The notes: generated by a model not told the origin, from the letters alone. DNA of 64,000 nt from Sycobia sp. Sy_11 (GCA_018907035.1 JACCIC010000223.1:434001-498000); one strand, 5' to 3'. Positions 1-12,639 are shown, counted from the stretch's first letter. Translations and numbers: made by a program.

Positions 1-1439
1 TTTGCCTTATTTTATACTTTTGTATAAAGTAATTTTTAAGAGCTAATACATTCCATTGATAGATCAACTAACTATTTAGTTAAAACTAAAATACTTAAAG
101 CACATTGTCGTTATTTAGTTTATGTATAATGGTTAACTATTAAGTGAGTTAATCTTAAAATTAATAATATTAATATTAATAATAATATTAATAATAATAT
201 TAATAATTATTTCTTCTGTTTAAAAAATGATTCGTTGTAGCAAGTAAATATTTAGTCAATAAAGTTTGACTTTTCTGTAAATATTTTAATTCGATAAAAA
301 AAGCAGTTTTTGCACTTATGCAAAATTTATGTACTTTTACTAAATGTTTGTAACAAATATTTCGTTGTTTTCTAGAAACATTGCTTGGCTTTTGATAATT
401 TTTTTACTGATATTTCGTTTATTCCCTTTTATTAAATAGTTAGTTAAATTTACTATTTGCTCTTATTAAATGTAACAAACATTTAATTAAATTTCATTGC
501 TTCTTTCTACAAAATGAGTTTAGTTATGAATACTAAAACCTTTAGTACATTTAATACCTTTGAACTAAGTCATATTTAGTTAGATCAGTTAAATATTATT
601 ATTACTACATCTTTAATTAATTTATTCTTTCTTTATTTGTGTCAATGTAATATTTATTTAAGATAACTAAATATATTTTACTAATTACTTTTAATAAATA
701 TGTCATAGAAGTAACTAATTTTTTTTTTCAGAAATATTTCCGAAAGTAAGTAATTGTTATAAATGCAAATGCATTTGTTAAAAATCATTGCTGTATTACA
801 ATAATTTAATAAAGGAATTGTTTGTGAAACTAATTCATAATAAAACAAAGCACCATCAGATAAATAGTTAATTAATTATATACACATATCGGGCATTTGC
901 ATAATTTTAGCGTCTCAATACATTATTAACCTCCGCAAATGGTTGAGGATAGTGATGAAATAGATTGCAAAGATTTTTATCAGTTAGAAAAAGGATCGTA
1001 TTTTTAAATGTTAAAACTACGCTGTAAAATAATATTAATTTCGATTATATATTTAAAAACCTTAATATAGAACTATAATCGTATTTACGGTCATGTACTG
1101 ACATATTGATAGCCATTGGTATAATTACCCTATATATTTGTAAAATGAAAGGATACAAATTTCGAAGACAATTTAGAATGCTCTAAATATCTATAAGGGT
1201 GTATCACATAAGTATTCTACATTCCCATATGTCGACACCTATATATCGAGCAATAGCTCGTGGTGTATTTTGTCCCGGGGTTATCGACTGGAGTCATCAG
1301 TAAGGCATTGTCGGTAACCTCTGCCTTAGAGGTGGTCATAGAGACTTGGTCAAGGGCTTATATATTAATCGGAGGCCTATGTGTCGCTCATGGGTTAACT
1401 AAGTGCAAATAAAATCCACCGCGTTTCACTAGTTATTGT
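1..1439. other. AT-rich DNA without recognisable genes
   Basis: Mostly A/T with ATT/AAT runs near 160-210. No open frame with a recognisable protein. The stretch 1160-1439 is noticeably less AT-rich and directly precedes the Penelope-like remnant, so it may belong to the same element, but nothing in it proves that. Confidence 0.5.
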
Positions 1440-1690
1440 CATGCAACTAAACTGTTTAGTTCCTTAAGGATGAACCGTAGCGGTTCCAAACATCGGATAC
1501 CAAAGGTGAATTTAAATTTAAGGTTGTGGGAGCAGTCACGTTGCCCTTTACTAACATAGAATATTGTGATTCTTATTTTTATTTGATTTTATTATTAATT
1601 TTTTATATAATTTATTGTATTAATAAGTTCTATTTCAGATTCTTGGGGGTGATCATAAACAAGGACAGTCTGACTGTCATTATTTTAGTA
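1440..1690 (+). repeat. Penelope-like terminal (pLTR-like) remnant
   Basis: The order of parts matches the region downstream of the Penelope-like RT/endonuclease remnant on the minus strand at 12.4-12.6 kb. It has a hammerhead-like hairpin (1463-1494), a weak 5' splice-like site (AAAG|GTGAAT near 1505), a perfect branch-type TACTAAC (1549-1555), a TTTCAG acceptor ending at 1638, then a GGGGGTGA block and the near-palindrome GACAGTCTGACTGTC (1664-1678). The same blocks recur near 8.8, 12.4, 23.9-24.1, 34.15 and 51.3 kb. Assignment to Penelope rests on the 12.5 kb locus; no coding part survives here. Confidence 0.55.
1463..1494 (+). ncRNA. Hammerhead-ribozyme-like motif (degenerate)
   Basis: A perfect hairpin GAACCG-TAG-CGGTTC (1472-1486) sits between CTTAAGGA (expected CUGANGA) and CAAACATC (expected GAAAC-GUC). 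This is the layout of the minimal hammerhead known from Penelope-like elements: core box, stem II, GAAA box, very short stem III. Both core boxes carry substitutions, so activity is unlikely. A sister at 34345-34375 keeps both core boxes. Confidence 0.35.
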
Positions 1691-3677
1691 TAATATATTA
1701 ATTATAGTATTAAGAATGTAAAACCAATTAAAATATTTATAATTGTTTTTTTTCTTATAATTTTGAAAAACTTATAGATTTTACGTAAAATATTTAAAAT
1801 AATGATGAAAAGTTATCTAAATACATACAAATTTCACTTAATAAATATTTTTAAGTAATTGAAAATAATACATTAACAATAAATTATAAAAACCAATTTA
1901 TAATCTTATATATTTATATGAGTGAAACGGTATTGTATAGTATAATCATATAATAAATCATTTTGAAAGTGTTGAAGAAGGTCGAATATTCGATTACTAT
2001 ATATTAATAAAAAGTATATAAAATTGTTATTTCATACAGTATTTAATTAAAAGTAAATACAGGATTTTATTAAAAATAACTAGAAAGAAATGGAACGATT
2101 CATTTTTTCATCATGTTTTATGCATATAATCGACATGGAAATGAATGGTTACCTGGTAGCTACAGACCCCATTTGTAAGTAAATTATGGATAGAGCATCG
2201 TCTCGAATCCGTGTTTTTGTCCCATCGAAATTTCCTTGACCCCCGTGATATCAATTATCCGAAATCTCGCAGAAGAGTCGGGGTGAGGGCGCGGAACGAT
2301 ATTTAATTTATCTCAAAATCACGAGTGCTCGCTGCTCGAGGTGGCATCAGTTGTATACACGAATGCTGGAATAAACGGTGACGTCCAAGATTCTGTAGGA
2401 CACATCGCAAGGTGACAGCCGCTGGGATTTCTCTGTATATGCCGCATCCCAGTGTGATGCCGGACGTCATTCTCGGCTCAACCCATCCAGTTTGTCTATA
2501 TACTCCGCACGCATTTCTGACTCCACACATATTTCGAGTTTCCAGGAGATCCGTTTTCCGTTTTAGGGGAGGTCCGTCACATGTCAGTTTGACTGACTTT
2601 CTTCGAGTCTCTTGACTTATTCGAACCGATAATGGATTCTATACGATGCTGACTTTCGAGGGGAAGCAGAATGGATATAATAGTCGTACGTTTGGAAATT
2701 AAATTTATATGTCGAGGAAAAAATTTCGCTTTTCAATGAAATATATAATATCTCAAATCTGCTTTGGCGATAGTTCATCGATTAAGAATCTTCTTACTAA
2801 ATATAAAACATTGTCATTCGTTTTATAATTTTTATTTAATTAATAAATAGTTTCCTCTTCGAAACACGATCCAAAAATGAAAGATTTATAACCAAAAGCG
2901 AATGGTCTGCAGATAATGGCGGCATGCGCTAAATACCGTCTGAGGAGTCTTGGCCATAAACTAGTGGGCATCGTGAACCAAAGGCGATTTTCTGTATCCA
3001 GGTAGATCCTCTATACTTATTCCCGTACCAAGCACTGACAATGCGGAGATATTCATTCCGTTCTGTACCTTTTGAACGATTCGGTTTGCTTCCATTTTGC
3101 AGTCGCGCTGGCCTCTGTTATTTTTTTCTTGGTTGAATATTGTCGTCTTATTTTCTCCAATTATTATATTAAAATAATTCATAATCATAATACTTACTGT
3201 GGCATCCGATTAGAGATGTTTGTGTATGTATATGTAATTCGCTCATTACTAATGACTATTAGATTGATTTCATTGCTTTATTATTGCTTATATGTTCAAT
3301 ATTAATAATCTATCATCTATATCTAAATTCATTTTAAGCATAGTTCATTTACAAGAACAATGAAACTAAAAGTAACCATATAAATTTAATGGATATTCGT
3401 ATGGATATGAACAGGTCAAATAAAAAATATTAAAATTATAGACAAAATTTTTTTAGCATTATCACTTTTAGCAAACATACTAAAAATTAATTTTTTTTAA
3501 TCTTTTAACAATACCAAGATAAATATTCTAATAAATGACTAAGAATCGCTTGATCATTATCGCTTGATATTACTGATTGAATTATTTCTTTTTGTTATGT
3601 TATTTAACGTCGCTCTATTTATACTATCCTATGGGTAGGTGAAGAATTCTTATTTTAATAAACCAAATGACATTAAT

Positions 3678-3678
<1 letters not shown>
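1691..3678. other. No recognisable gene
   Basis: AT-rich, with a segment of more balanced composition at about 2080-2700. The short open frames there resemble no known family. Nothing further is supported. Confidence 0.4.
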
Positions 3679-3735
<57 letters not shown>

Positions 3736-4486
3736 GTCAACTGAAATTCGATCAAAATGTTGGTATACGAATAGCATATTTTTTAAACCGACCATGGCTA
3801 TTCCCTTTTTATGCAGAAGTGGCGATATATTTTATATAGTAATATACATAGTTTCGAGGTTGTTGGTAAAGAACCGTATTTTGCTATCATTTCTTTTGTT
3901 CAAACTAAAAAAAAATAGTCTCTTGTCACAATTCTGAAGTTAATATAATGTATAAAAATAAAAATATAATTTCTCGTCAAAAATTATGTTCAGTATGATT
4001 TGGCATACAGAACCATTTTATAAGAGAACGAGAAAAAAAGATAGGAAAAGAGAGAGGGAGAGAGAGACAACTTTTCCACGCAAGAGAAAATAAAATTTAT
4101 AAAAATCAAAAAATATCCATACGGTGTGAGAGTAGTATCGGATTAAGTTAAAGAACAAAAAGGGTAATACCGACTAACGCCACACCTTCTTTAGGTTACG
4201 AATACCAACCTTGGATATGAATTCGTTGGAGCTGGCTTGGTATTAATAGCTTAAGCGGATTTTGCCACCTAGTGGCCTCTGGTGAAATTGATTCTTAAAA
4301 CAATTAACTTAATTTATTTACGAAAGTAAAATGATATTCAATAAAAAATATACCCTAAGTCCTACCCAAGATAATATAGAATTTATATGTCAAATTTCAT
4401 AACAATCGGTTCAGTAGTTTTTTTGGTTATCATGTACAAACAAAAACACGCTTTGTCTTTATAAATTAGTATATATATATATATGA
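3679..4486 (-). mobile_element. Non-autonomous Helitron, 5' half
   Basis: Read on the minus strand this begins near 4485 with the family 5' end: TACTAATTTATAAAGAC, then an AACTACTGAACCGAT-like block and the ATAGGCTATG-type block. Here these are altered (..ACTGAACCGATTG.. at about 4405). It continues through the purine/pyrimidine tract (4040-4070) to the GTTTCGAGG block and ends at a TA microsatellite (3679-3728). TC start, absence of terminal inverted repeats and the conserved 5' block are Helitron hallmarks. The 3' half with the 60 bp repeats and CTAG end is missing. No protein is encoded. Confidence 0.75.
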
Positions 4487-5317
4487 TATAACGATATGAT
4501 ATAACATTGTATGCGAATATGTAAACTATTGTCGATTCGTTTAATATGTATTAAATATGTATACATTCTAGATAGAGTATAAATGAATTAAATATTCAAA
4601 ATTAACTGTTCGATATAAATGTGCAATTTATTAATGAAAGTATCTATCAACATTAATGAATTTATATAATAATGCATAAGAATGATATTAATTTTTTAGC
4701 AATTCTATATGGTATACCTAGTTTCAACCTTGATCAAAGATAAATTTTGGTCATAATCAAAAATATGTTAACACGAAGCTAACTGTTAATATTATATGTA
4801 ATCTATCAATCTATAATTTTTATCAATTTTACGTACATCTGATCATTTTTCCGAAACAGCTCTATATTCAATTATGTATAATAAATTATATATATTTAAG
4901 ATTATACACGATTTATTATATGGTCTTTAAAATTTTACACTATAATTTTCCGAATAAAATAAATTATTGTAATTACTCTATAATATACATAAGTAATTCA
5001 GGTAATAGATTTTTGGCAATTTCTTCAATAGATCATTTTATCATAAGTGAGGTTATATCCACATCACTGTATATTATAAATAAATAAACAGAATCATTTC
5101 ATTATTAGTTTATACAGAAAATGACTCTAATTGTCTAAACCAATCGTAGAAAATCCTCTAGACCAATCGTTGTGTTAAATCGGAATTACACGAATTGTTT
5201 AAAATATCAATAAGTAACAATGCAGAATAGATTAATAAATATAAATGAAAAGGATGCTGTTTGAATGTGAAGGAAACTAGAAATAATGTATGTGATTAAT
5301 GAATAATATAATGAATG

Positions 5318-5320
<3 letters not shown>
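4487..5320. other. No recognisable gene
   Basis: AT-rich sequence between two Helitron pieces in opposite orientation. No coding signal or repeat was recognised. Confidence 0.4.
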
Positions 5321-5380
<60 letters not shown>

Positions 5381-6361
5381 ACATATTATATATTCACATT
5401 TTAAATACGGTTTTTACTGACAAATCTTGTATTGGCGTGTACGGCCGGTTGATTGCGATAACTGGTTGCCTCAAGACGATTTCTATAGGCAGTGGTGTGT
5501 TCCAATGATAGAATGCGCTGTTCAGGTGTCTCTGAACGATTTCTACGGGCACTATTGAATTTAGTTGATAGAAGATAACAACGTCCAGATATGAGGAAAT
5601 CAACTTCTATGGGAAGATTCATGATGGGGTGGTAAAATACGATATCTACGTCTTTGAACGACTTCTACGGGGAGTATTGTCTTTAGTCGTTAGGAAGCGA
5701 TGCTAGCTTTCTCGGGATGACTTCTACTGGGACTATTATGTTTAGTTAGTAGGAAACGATGTTCAGGTATGTCAGGACAACTTCTACGGGGAGTTTCGTG
5801 TTTGAACGGTAGAATATGATGTCCAGATGTCTCGAGATAATTTCTACAGGGAATAGCGTGTTCGTATGTATGAATAGATGTACAAGTTTGACTGGATGAC
5901 TTCTAAGAAGAGATTCGTATTCTATTCTTGGAACAGGCACACTCCCAGTAAGAGTCGTCCCCGAAAACCTGAACATTGTATTCTACCTCCCCAATACAAA
6001 ACTGTCTATAGTAGTCCTTCTAAGACATCTCCTACAATCCGAACACGATACTTTGTAATCGTCGTCTCGATGGACATCTTTTTCTATCACTGGAACTTGA
6101 AAGTATAATTTCCTCCATCAAAGCCGTATTTAATATATATATATATATCGTATAAAATAGTCGGCAAAATATCAACTTTTTGAAATACACGTTACATTGA
6201 AGCAGCTTTTTCTACAGAAGCGAGGACAGATAAGTTAGGGTCAATTATTTATAGTAATATAGATTTTTATATGTAGAGTACGTTTTCCTTAGATATTATT
6301 GAATGGTTTATGAAATCGGTTAAATTATTATCTTTGGCTTAGCTGAGACGGGAGATGCTAG
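5321..6361 (+). mobile_element. Non-autonomous Helitron, 3' half
   Basis: Begins at a TA microsatellite (about 5323-5376) followed by the family block TTTTAAATACGG. It then has an array of about 60 bp units (5440-5960) with recurring GACTTCTACGGGGAG and AACGATGTTCAGG segments. It then has the conserved tail (CAACTTTTTGAAAT..., TTGAAGCAGCTTTTT..., GGTCAATTATTTATAG) and a final GACGGGAGATGCTAG ending in CTAG at 6358-6361, followed by T. A CTRR terminus after a GC hairpin is the Helitron 3' signature. The antisense strand of the repeats reads as a 20-residue peptide repeat. Confidence 0.8.
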
Positions 6362-6374
6362 TGTATATATATAT

Positions 6375-8418
6375 TGACGAGCGTCACAAGGCGCCCGCGC
6401 CGACTTGTCCAGGGAAGAACGACGACGCGCGCGCCGTCGCGCCTTGTGCTCGGCACGGTCGCCCTCCTCTCTGTTCGTCTCGCACACGAACCAAGAGCAA
6501 GGCATCGGATTGTGGCGTACCAACATTGTTGAAGAAATCAGGAGTTATTGAACTCACTATTAAAGAAATGTTTACCTGAGAAGACAGCGAGAAGTTCTAA
6601 CGGCGTTTCTTAGCATAATAAAAATTCACCCGTTTTCAATAAAAAATTACTTTTTTCCTATGATAAGAAAGCTATAGCGGCTTATAAATAGACACAGTTA
6701 TATCTAAAAGCAATTTGGAAGTTTTTTAGTCTGCCTAAATTTGTTGTTTATATTTTGGATAGTAGTAAAATAAAGGTTTGAAATGCCTTAAATATTCATT
6801 ACATTCAGAAAGTGTATAATAAGAAATATTTTTTTTTTACATTCTTGTATTATTTTTATACTTATAATCATTATTAAAATCGTTATATCTATTATAATTT
6901 GTTGTACACCACTATATGAGACTAAGGCAAACGAATTGTTGGATAATCTTTATTTACAGTTGGAACTTGAATTACTTACATTCGACGGAGCACTTTCTGT
7001 ATACGCTATACCATTTTGTTTAAATTTATACTTGAAAGTTACTATTTTATTATACATTATTTTAATGTAGAGTTTAAAAGGTATATTATCTCAATAATAG
7101 TTATTGTTTGAAAATATTTTAATGACAAAGTGGCTTTATGTAAATATGTATTGCAAGTAGGATAATTTTAAATATTGAGGCTTATTTAGCACTATGTAAA
7201 CTATGAATTGTTTTGATAAAAGAATCTTGAAAAAATATTGATTTTTTTTTCATACATCTTATATTAAATTATTCAATTTATGTATAACCATACTTAGTTA
7301 CAATCTAATTATATGTGACTAGTCCTGTGTGCCATAGTTTTCTAATTAAATATTTTTCCTTAATTAGATTGAAAGCTAATTTTTTTTTTCTCAAGCTTCC
7401 AAATGTTTATAAATAAAAAAAAAAACTATTATTTTTTTTAAGTTAAAAATTGGATATAAAATATAATCATCGGATTTTCAAAGAACAAAGTACAAGTGCT
7501 TGTTTTTTTTTCTTTTCAAAATCTCTGTCTATAAAAAAATATCGATTATTTTAAGATTTTTAAGTAAATGTTTATATTGTGTAACATAAATAAAACATTT
7601 ATATATTTACAAAATGAATGATTTCAGTTTTGGGCATTGCCCCAAAAAAAAATTGTATTAAAGATGTCTTAATGATTTAAGAAGAAAAAAAAAAACAGAA
7701 AAATTTGTTAAAAATTATGTTAAAATTTATGTACATTTCTCCAAATGCATTTTGCATAAATAACAAAGGTAGAAAATAGTAAGTATAAATAAAAAAAAAA
7801 TTGAAGGATGTTACGTAAAATTTGTATTATTGATAACGTACAGATATAAGTAAATAAATGATAATTTTCTCTAAAATAATAAAAAAAAAAGGGGAGAAAG
7901 GTGTTAAAGGCGTTAACCGACTTTCTTGTAAGCGCGTGTTCGGCACGTCACGACCGCGGTCGGCCGTCGCCGAGAGAGAGAGAGAGACAGCAGGAGGGAC
8001 GTCGGCATCCTAGTGAGCGGCGAGCATCCGCCGCGTGTGTTTCTCCCCGTTTCTCCCTTGTGTCCCCTGTCTCCTCTTCACATCCCTCGAACATCCTCCT
8101 CCAAATTCGGCAAGTGCGTCGGGACGCGGGTCGCGGTCGGGGTGTGCCGAGCACGTGGACCGGGAGCGTAGTATGTGCTCTGACTAGAGGGAGGGTACGG
8201 TATGTAAGTTGCGACAAATAAAATTCGATTGAATACAGTTCTTGTGGTAATGCGACCAGATTCTTTTCCAGAGATTCCCTTTTATTTTCAGGCCGGCGGG
8301 ACCTCCTCTGAGGTAAGTGAATGAGTGAAGTTATAATTGTTTTTTTTTGTGAACGCGAACAAATTGAATCACATTTAATTTATTTTTTTTTGTGTGTCGA
8401 AATCGTCGTCGCATCACA
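6375..8418 (+). mobile_element. Large LTR-like unit, copy A
   Basis: Starts TGACGAGCG... and ends ...GCATCACA between TA-rich flanks. The first ~100 bp (AAGGCGCCCGCGCCGACTTG, then CGTCGCGCCTTGTGCTCGGCA) and the last ~520 bp match the unit at 56736-59237. The shared 3' part includes the block TTCGGCAAGTGCGTCGGGAC (8105-8124). The 1.4 kb middle is AT-rich and not alignable by eye. TG...CA ends suggest a solo LTR or a non-autonomous LTR element. A short exon-like segment near 8291-8311, flanked by TTTTCAG and GTAAGTG, recurs in copy B with changes. No coding sequence is recognised. Confidence 0.55.
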
Positions 8419-8886
8419 ATATATGTATACGAAGTCTTAATCTAGCTTATATATTAACCAAGGTAATTTTTTGTTACTTCTGAAGTGTCCAGTCACTAGC
8501 ATCCAATGTGGGCACTCCTTAAAAATTAGAGTTTCGGTATTAACTCAAATTCACACGAATTTTAAAATAATTTAAAAAAAAAATTATATTATTTATCAAA
8601 TTATTTATTTTATAAATAAATAAAATATTATCTTTAAGTAATTACCAATAATTGAAACAAATTAATAAATATTTTCTATGTTCTTACAGTCCAATGAAAT
8701 CGATCGAAAATAAAACGTAATACTATAAATTCATATTTATATTAATATTAATACATCAATATACAAAAATAATAAAAAGAAAAAATAAAAATTATAAATT
8801 ATAAGGAGACTTATAAATTATAAGTTAGACTGTTCTTGTATAAAAGCACCCCCGTAGACTAATTTGAAAATAAGATATTAACTGAA
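8419..8886 (-). repeat. Penelope-associated terminal repeat, copy A
   Basis: About 460 bp aligned along its whole length with 12011-12475, starting GTATACGAAGTCTTAA and containing CCAATGTGGGCACTC, the TAATAAATATTTT...GTTCTTACAGTCCAAT block (8665-8700), a decayed copy of the 15-mer near 8826-8842, and CCCCCGTAGACTAAT (8849-8863). Its continuation (10376-10428) is displaced by the GC-rich island. Confidence 0.6.
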
Positions 8887-10375
8887 CATGTTATATGCCG
8901 ACGTGTAGACCCCCTAGAGTCTTGCGCGCGCTTTTTCGCTTGAATGCGGAAATCATTTCCAAAACCCCCTCTCTCCGCGGCGATTCCGGGCCAATCAGCG
9001 TTTGCGACCACGAGCGGAGCCTTACGACGCCACCGGAGTCGCAAGCGTAGAAGAAATAAAAGAGAGGGGTTTCGGAATGAATGCGACAGAAAGGAGCGAG
9101 GGAGAGGGAGATCGGGACCTCCCGGGATCTCAGACGGCCCACCCTGAAGGAATAAACGTCTTACTAGCATTAACCCCAACGTCATATTTTTTCCAAACCC
9201 TTTCCAAGACTCGACTGCGTAGGGAGAGCGGCGCTCTTCCGCGCCGCACACGGACCTAGCGAGAGAGAGAGCTGCAGCGCCGCCGCGCGTTATCGCACTA
9301 ATCGTGGCAGAGAGAGAGAGAGAGAGAGGGAGCTGCAGCGCCGCCGCGCGGCGCCGCATCAATAACAACTGAGCGGGCTGCCCCCGTCGCGCACCCCCGG
9401 GTGTACCGCCTGTGGCGGCTCAAGAGAGCGTTGACCGAGCCGCCGCCGCCGCAGCTGATCAAGTGAAAGGCCGGCGGAGGTCAGTACAGCTTGGGCCGAA
9501 GGCCCAGGCTGACCTTACCCCTTCCCTCCTTCCTCCTTCCCCGGTGGCCTCTACCTCATCGGTGCTTTTCAGGACCGTCTCGTGCGTAGCAGACGAGGTG
9601 AACCACCCACTCGCCCTTCTTCTTCTCCCCCACCTGCGAGTGGTGTCTCGTTCCGAAGGCCCTTCTCAGGACCGTCCTATTCGTAGGGGACAGGGCGAAC
9701 CACACACTCTCTCCTCCTTCCCCCTCGACCTGTAGACGGGACCGTCTACGGGCAGCGTCTTAGTCCGATCCAGAAACCCGGATCAGACGGACGGTGTCCC
9801 CGGTGTAGATCCCGGGTAGGATACCCCTCCGAAGGAAGTTACGGGCTTGGCGCCCAATAGCTCCTATTAGGAGTCGTGCCCAAGGCCTCCGGGGACCAAA
9901 CGACCTGACGGGACAGGGCGACTCCTCCACAGCCTCCTCCCCCACGGGCTCGTCCACGTCCGATCCGGATATCCGGGTCAGACCGACACCCCCGCGGTGC
10001 GAACTCCGGGCAGGGCACCTCTCCGAAAGGAGTTACGGCTTAGATATCCAGTAGCTCCGAATAAAAGCGGTAACCAAGGCCTCTGGAGACCCATCGGCAC
10101 GTCGGGAGACGCGCCTGGGGATTATCGGAGGAGAGTTCCTCTGGGGCAATCTCCGGGGTCCGTGTTCGGAGCCTTTCCTTCCTTCCGTCTCTGCCGAGAC
10201 CTAAGCCACTCGTCCACCGATCCGATCTTTTTAACAAATTAAAGTCGTGCCTGGAGATTGCGGAGGACGAGTTTATCCGGAGCACTCCCCGGGGTCTGTG
10301 CTTGGAGCCTTCCTTTCCTTCCGTCTCTCCCGAGATCTAAGCCACTCATCCACCGACCCGATCGTTTTAACAAAC
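8887..10375. mobile_element. GC-rich island inserted in the Penelope-associated repeat
   Basis: Strikingly GC-rich compared with the flanks. Comparing the repeat copies, 12011-12535 runs straight from TAACTGAA to TTTTGTTAGTAAAGTGC, whereas here 1.5 kb separates the same two blocks, so this segment was inserted here or lost there. Internal repeats: a 30-bp GAGAGAGCTGCAGCGCCGCC type unit twice (9262-9294, 9320-9350); TCAGGACCGTC...GGTGAACCA twice (about 9570-9606, 9667-9703); a ~200 bp unit twice (9757-9900, 9958-10093); a ~136 bp unit twice (10113-10240, 10249-10372). Open frames exist only because stops are rare in GC-rich DNA. The family is not recognised. Confidence 0.55.
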
Positions 10376-10428
10376 AAAATTTTGTCAGTAAAGTGCAATC
10401 CGACTATCCCCACCATCTTTACCTTGTA
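10376..10428 (-). repeat. Penelope-associated repeat, displaced intron-like part
   Basis: Matches 12475-12522: TTTTGTCAGTAAAGTGCAAT and TCCCCACCATCTTTACCTTG. On the minus strand the end reads AAG|GTAAAG, a 5' splice-site-like motif, with TACTGAC at the branch position. Confidence 0.5.
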
Positions 10429-11794
10429 ACGAGCACCGATATATACATTGGTAGTGTCCGTTGGCGAAGTAGAGAGAGAGAGAGAGACAGAAGACAGGTT
10501 ATACTCTCTCTCGACTTCGGCAAATATGAGAGAGTGGGGAAAGAATTTTTAAGTAGTATCGTTTGAGCTACAAAGTAAGCAACTGAAAAATTTTTTTTTT
10601 TCGCTTTTTCTCTCTGAATGATATATATATAGTAACTTCCTTATATTTTCTTCCTCTCTCTAAAGAAAATTTAATTAAGTTCGAAGTGAATTTTGTTCGT
10701 CGTAATTGAAGCATAATTATAGAAACACTCTTCCAAAAATTTTGAGCTGAAAAACTTCATCTTCGACAGCAACGGAAGAATATCGATCTAGAAATAAGTG
10801 ACTGTTACTATTCCGTTACTATCTCGATTTTATTAAGCACACGAAACAAATATATATACCTGCTAGTTGTTGGATAAACAACTAGCCACGGTGATATAAT
10901 TTGGAATTCATATCGTAAAATTTAATCTTGTATATAACGATTAGAATTCGAACTGTGTGTACTTGTGTATGTGAGCGTTGGTTCGAGCGGGAGCCACGCA
11001 TACACAAGTTAATCTAGATTGGATAGCTTGTGTGTATTGGCGCTACTGTGCGTGTTCTTAATGTACACAAGCATACTGAATCAGGGAATATCAGCATATA
11101 CGTTGATAATATATTTTACATTAAATATATACATATAAATTATAATATTAAAAGGAATTCTCTGATTCAGTCGAGTAAGTGAGAGATAGCGGATGCAGAC
11201 TAGGTTATAAAACAAAGATAGATATATTATAAAAATAATAAATTTTATAATTGAAAATAACTATTTTTTTATATAACAAACAATTATTTATAGTTCTTTT
11301 TTATTAAATGTTTAATTTATTAAAAATAATTATTAAATCAATAATCCTATATTTCCTCATATAATACAAAATAAGGCTTGACATATTTGGAAGTGATTTT
11401 TGGATCCTGCCGACTCTGCGGTATCCTTGGAATAAAACTATATTTTTATAAATAAATTATAAATAAAATTGTTATTATGCTAAATCAGAATTCTTATATA
11501 ATCGATTCCCAAGGATAAAACTGAGGGTCGCGCAGGAAGAATAAACTCTTACTAAGAAAATAAAAAATTGATAAATATAGAATCAATTAATAATATTTAT
11601 GGTCCATTTATAATTATTTATTAATTAAAAAATATTTCATTCACCACTTCCGGCCAAGGTAAGATGACCCCTTGGCGACGGTAAGTATTTCAATTATTAA
11701 TTTCTATATTAATAGTAACAGGATTAGGTAAAATAGAAGAGATACACCAAGTTTGTATTTAGTACCTTGGTAAGTTAAAACCCTGTTACAATAT
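10429..11794. other. No recognisable gene; one perfect hairpin
   Basis: AT-rich. It contains a perfect stem GCTAGTTGTT/AACAACTAGC with a five-base loop at 10862-10886, and an imperfect inverted pair of about 30 bp at 11405-11436 and 11506-11541 (...TATCCTTGGAAT / ATTCCCAAGGATA...). No protein is recognised. Confidence 0.4.
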
Positions 11795-12010
11795 ATATCA
11801 TATAAAATCGTCGGCAAAATATTAACTTTTTGAAATGGACGCTATATTGAAGCAGGTTTTTCTACAGAAGCGGCGATAGATAACTTGCGGTCAATTATTT
11901 ATAGTAATATAGGTTATTATATATATAGTACTTTCACTTAAATATTATTGAATTGTTTATGAAATCGGTTAAATTATTATCTAGGTCGAAGCCGAGATGG
12001 GGGATGCTAG
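11795..12010 (+). mobile_element. Helitron 3' terminal fragment
   Basis: Contains the conserved tail of the window's Helitron family (GGACGCTATATTGAAGCAG, GGTCAATTATTTATAG, GAAATCGGTTAAATTATTAT) and ends GCCGAGATGGGGGATGCTAG at 12010 followed by T. Everything upstream, including the 60 bp repeats, is absent. Confidence 0.75.
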
Positions 12011-12535
12011 TATATATATGTATACAAAGTCTTAACCTAGCTTATATATTAACCAAGGTAATTTTTTGTCACTTGCGGGTGTGTCCAGTCACCAGCATCC
12101 AATGTGGGCACTCTTCATAAATTAAAGTATCGATATAAACTCAAATTCATACGAATTTTAAAATAATTTTAAAAAAGAATAGAATTATATTATTTATTAA
12201 ACTATTTATTTTATAAATAAATAAAATAATATCTTTAAATAATTACCAATAATTGAAATAATTTAATAAATATTTTCATTGGTCTTACAGTCTAATGAAA
12301 TCAATTGAAAATAATACGTAATACTATCAATATATATTTATATTAATATTAATACATCAATATACAAAAATAATAAAAATAAAAATAAAAATTATAAATT
12401 ATAATGACAGCCAGACTGTCTTTTTATAAAAGCATCCCGTAGACTAATCTGAAAATAAAATATTAACTGAAAAAAATTTTGTTAGTAAAGTGCAATCCAA
12501 CTCTCCCCACCATCCTTACCTTACTGAAGACGTAT
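12011..12535 (-). repeat. Penelope-like 3' region with intron-like segment
   Basis: Read on the minus strand, directly after the hammerhead-like motif: AAG|GTAAGG (12522-12514), branch-type TACTAAC (12487-12481), acceptors TTTTTTTCAG (ending 12467) and TTTTATTTTCAG (ending 12449). The candidate intron is 53 or 71 nt. Then follow ATTAGTCTACGGG, GACAGTCTGGCTGTC and a long A/T tail with GACTGTAAGACCAATG. Penelope in flies is known to carry a short intron near its terminal repeat and to transpose with it, so this arrangement fits the family. Splicing itself is inferred only. Confidence 0.6.
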
Positions 12536-12540
12536 CCATC

Positions 12541-12572
12541 CTTTGGAGCTTGCTACGGCTTCTCATCAGGGA
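12541..12572 (-). ncRNA. Hammerhead-like motif next to Penelope remnant
   Basis: Minus strand: CCCTGATGA (core box intact, 12571-12563), then GAAGCCGTAGCAAGCTC (weak stem II), then CAAAGG where GAAAC is expected. The central CCGTAGC matches the motifs at 1463 and 34345. Its place just downstream of the endonuclease domain is where Penelope-like elements carry hammerheads. Confidence 0.4.
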
Positions 12573-12639
12573 TTAAACTAAACCTTATGTTCTAATCTCT
12601 ATATATTTATAGCTTATGCCCACTACCAAATTTAGTAAA

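Noticed and set aside
8859..9368. 169-codon minus-strand open frame
   Set aside because: It lies in the GC-rich island where stops are rare; overlapping frames on both strands are equally open and no domain or sensible composition is seen.
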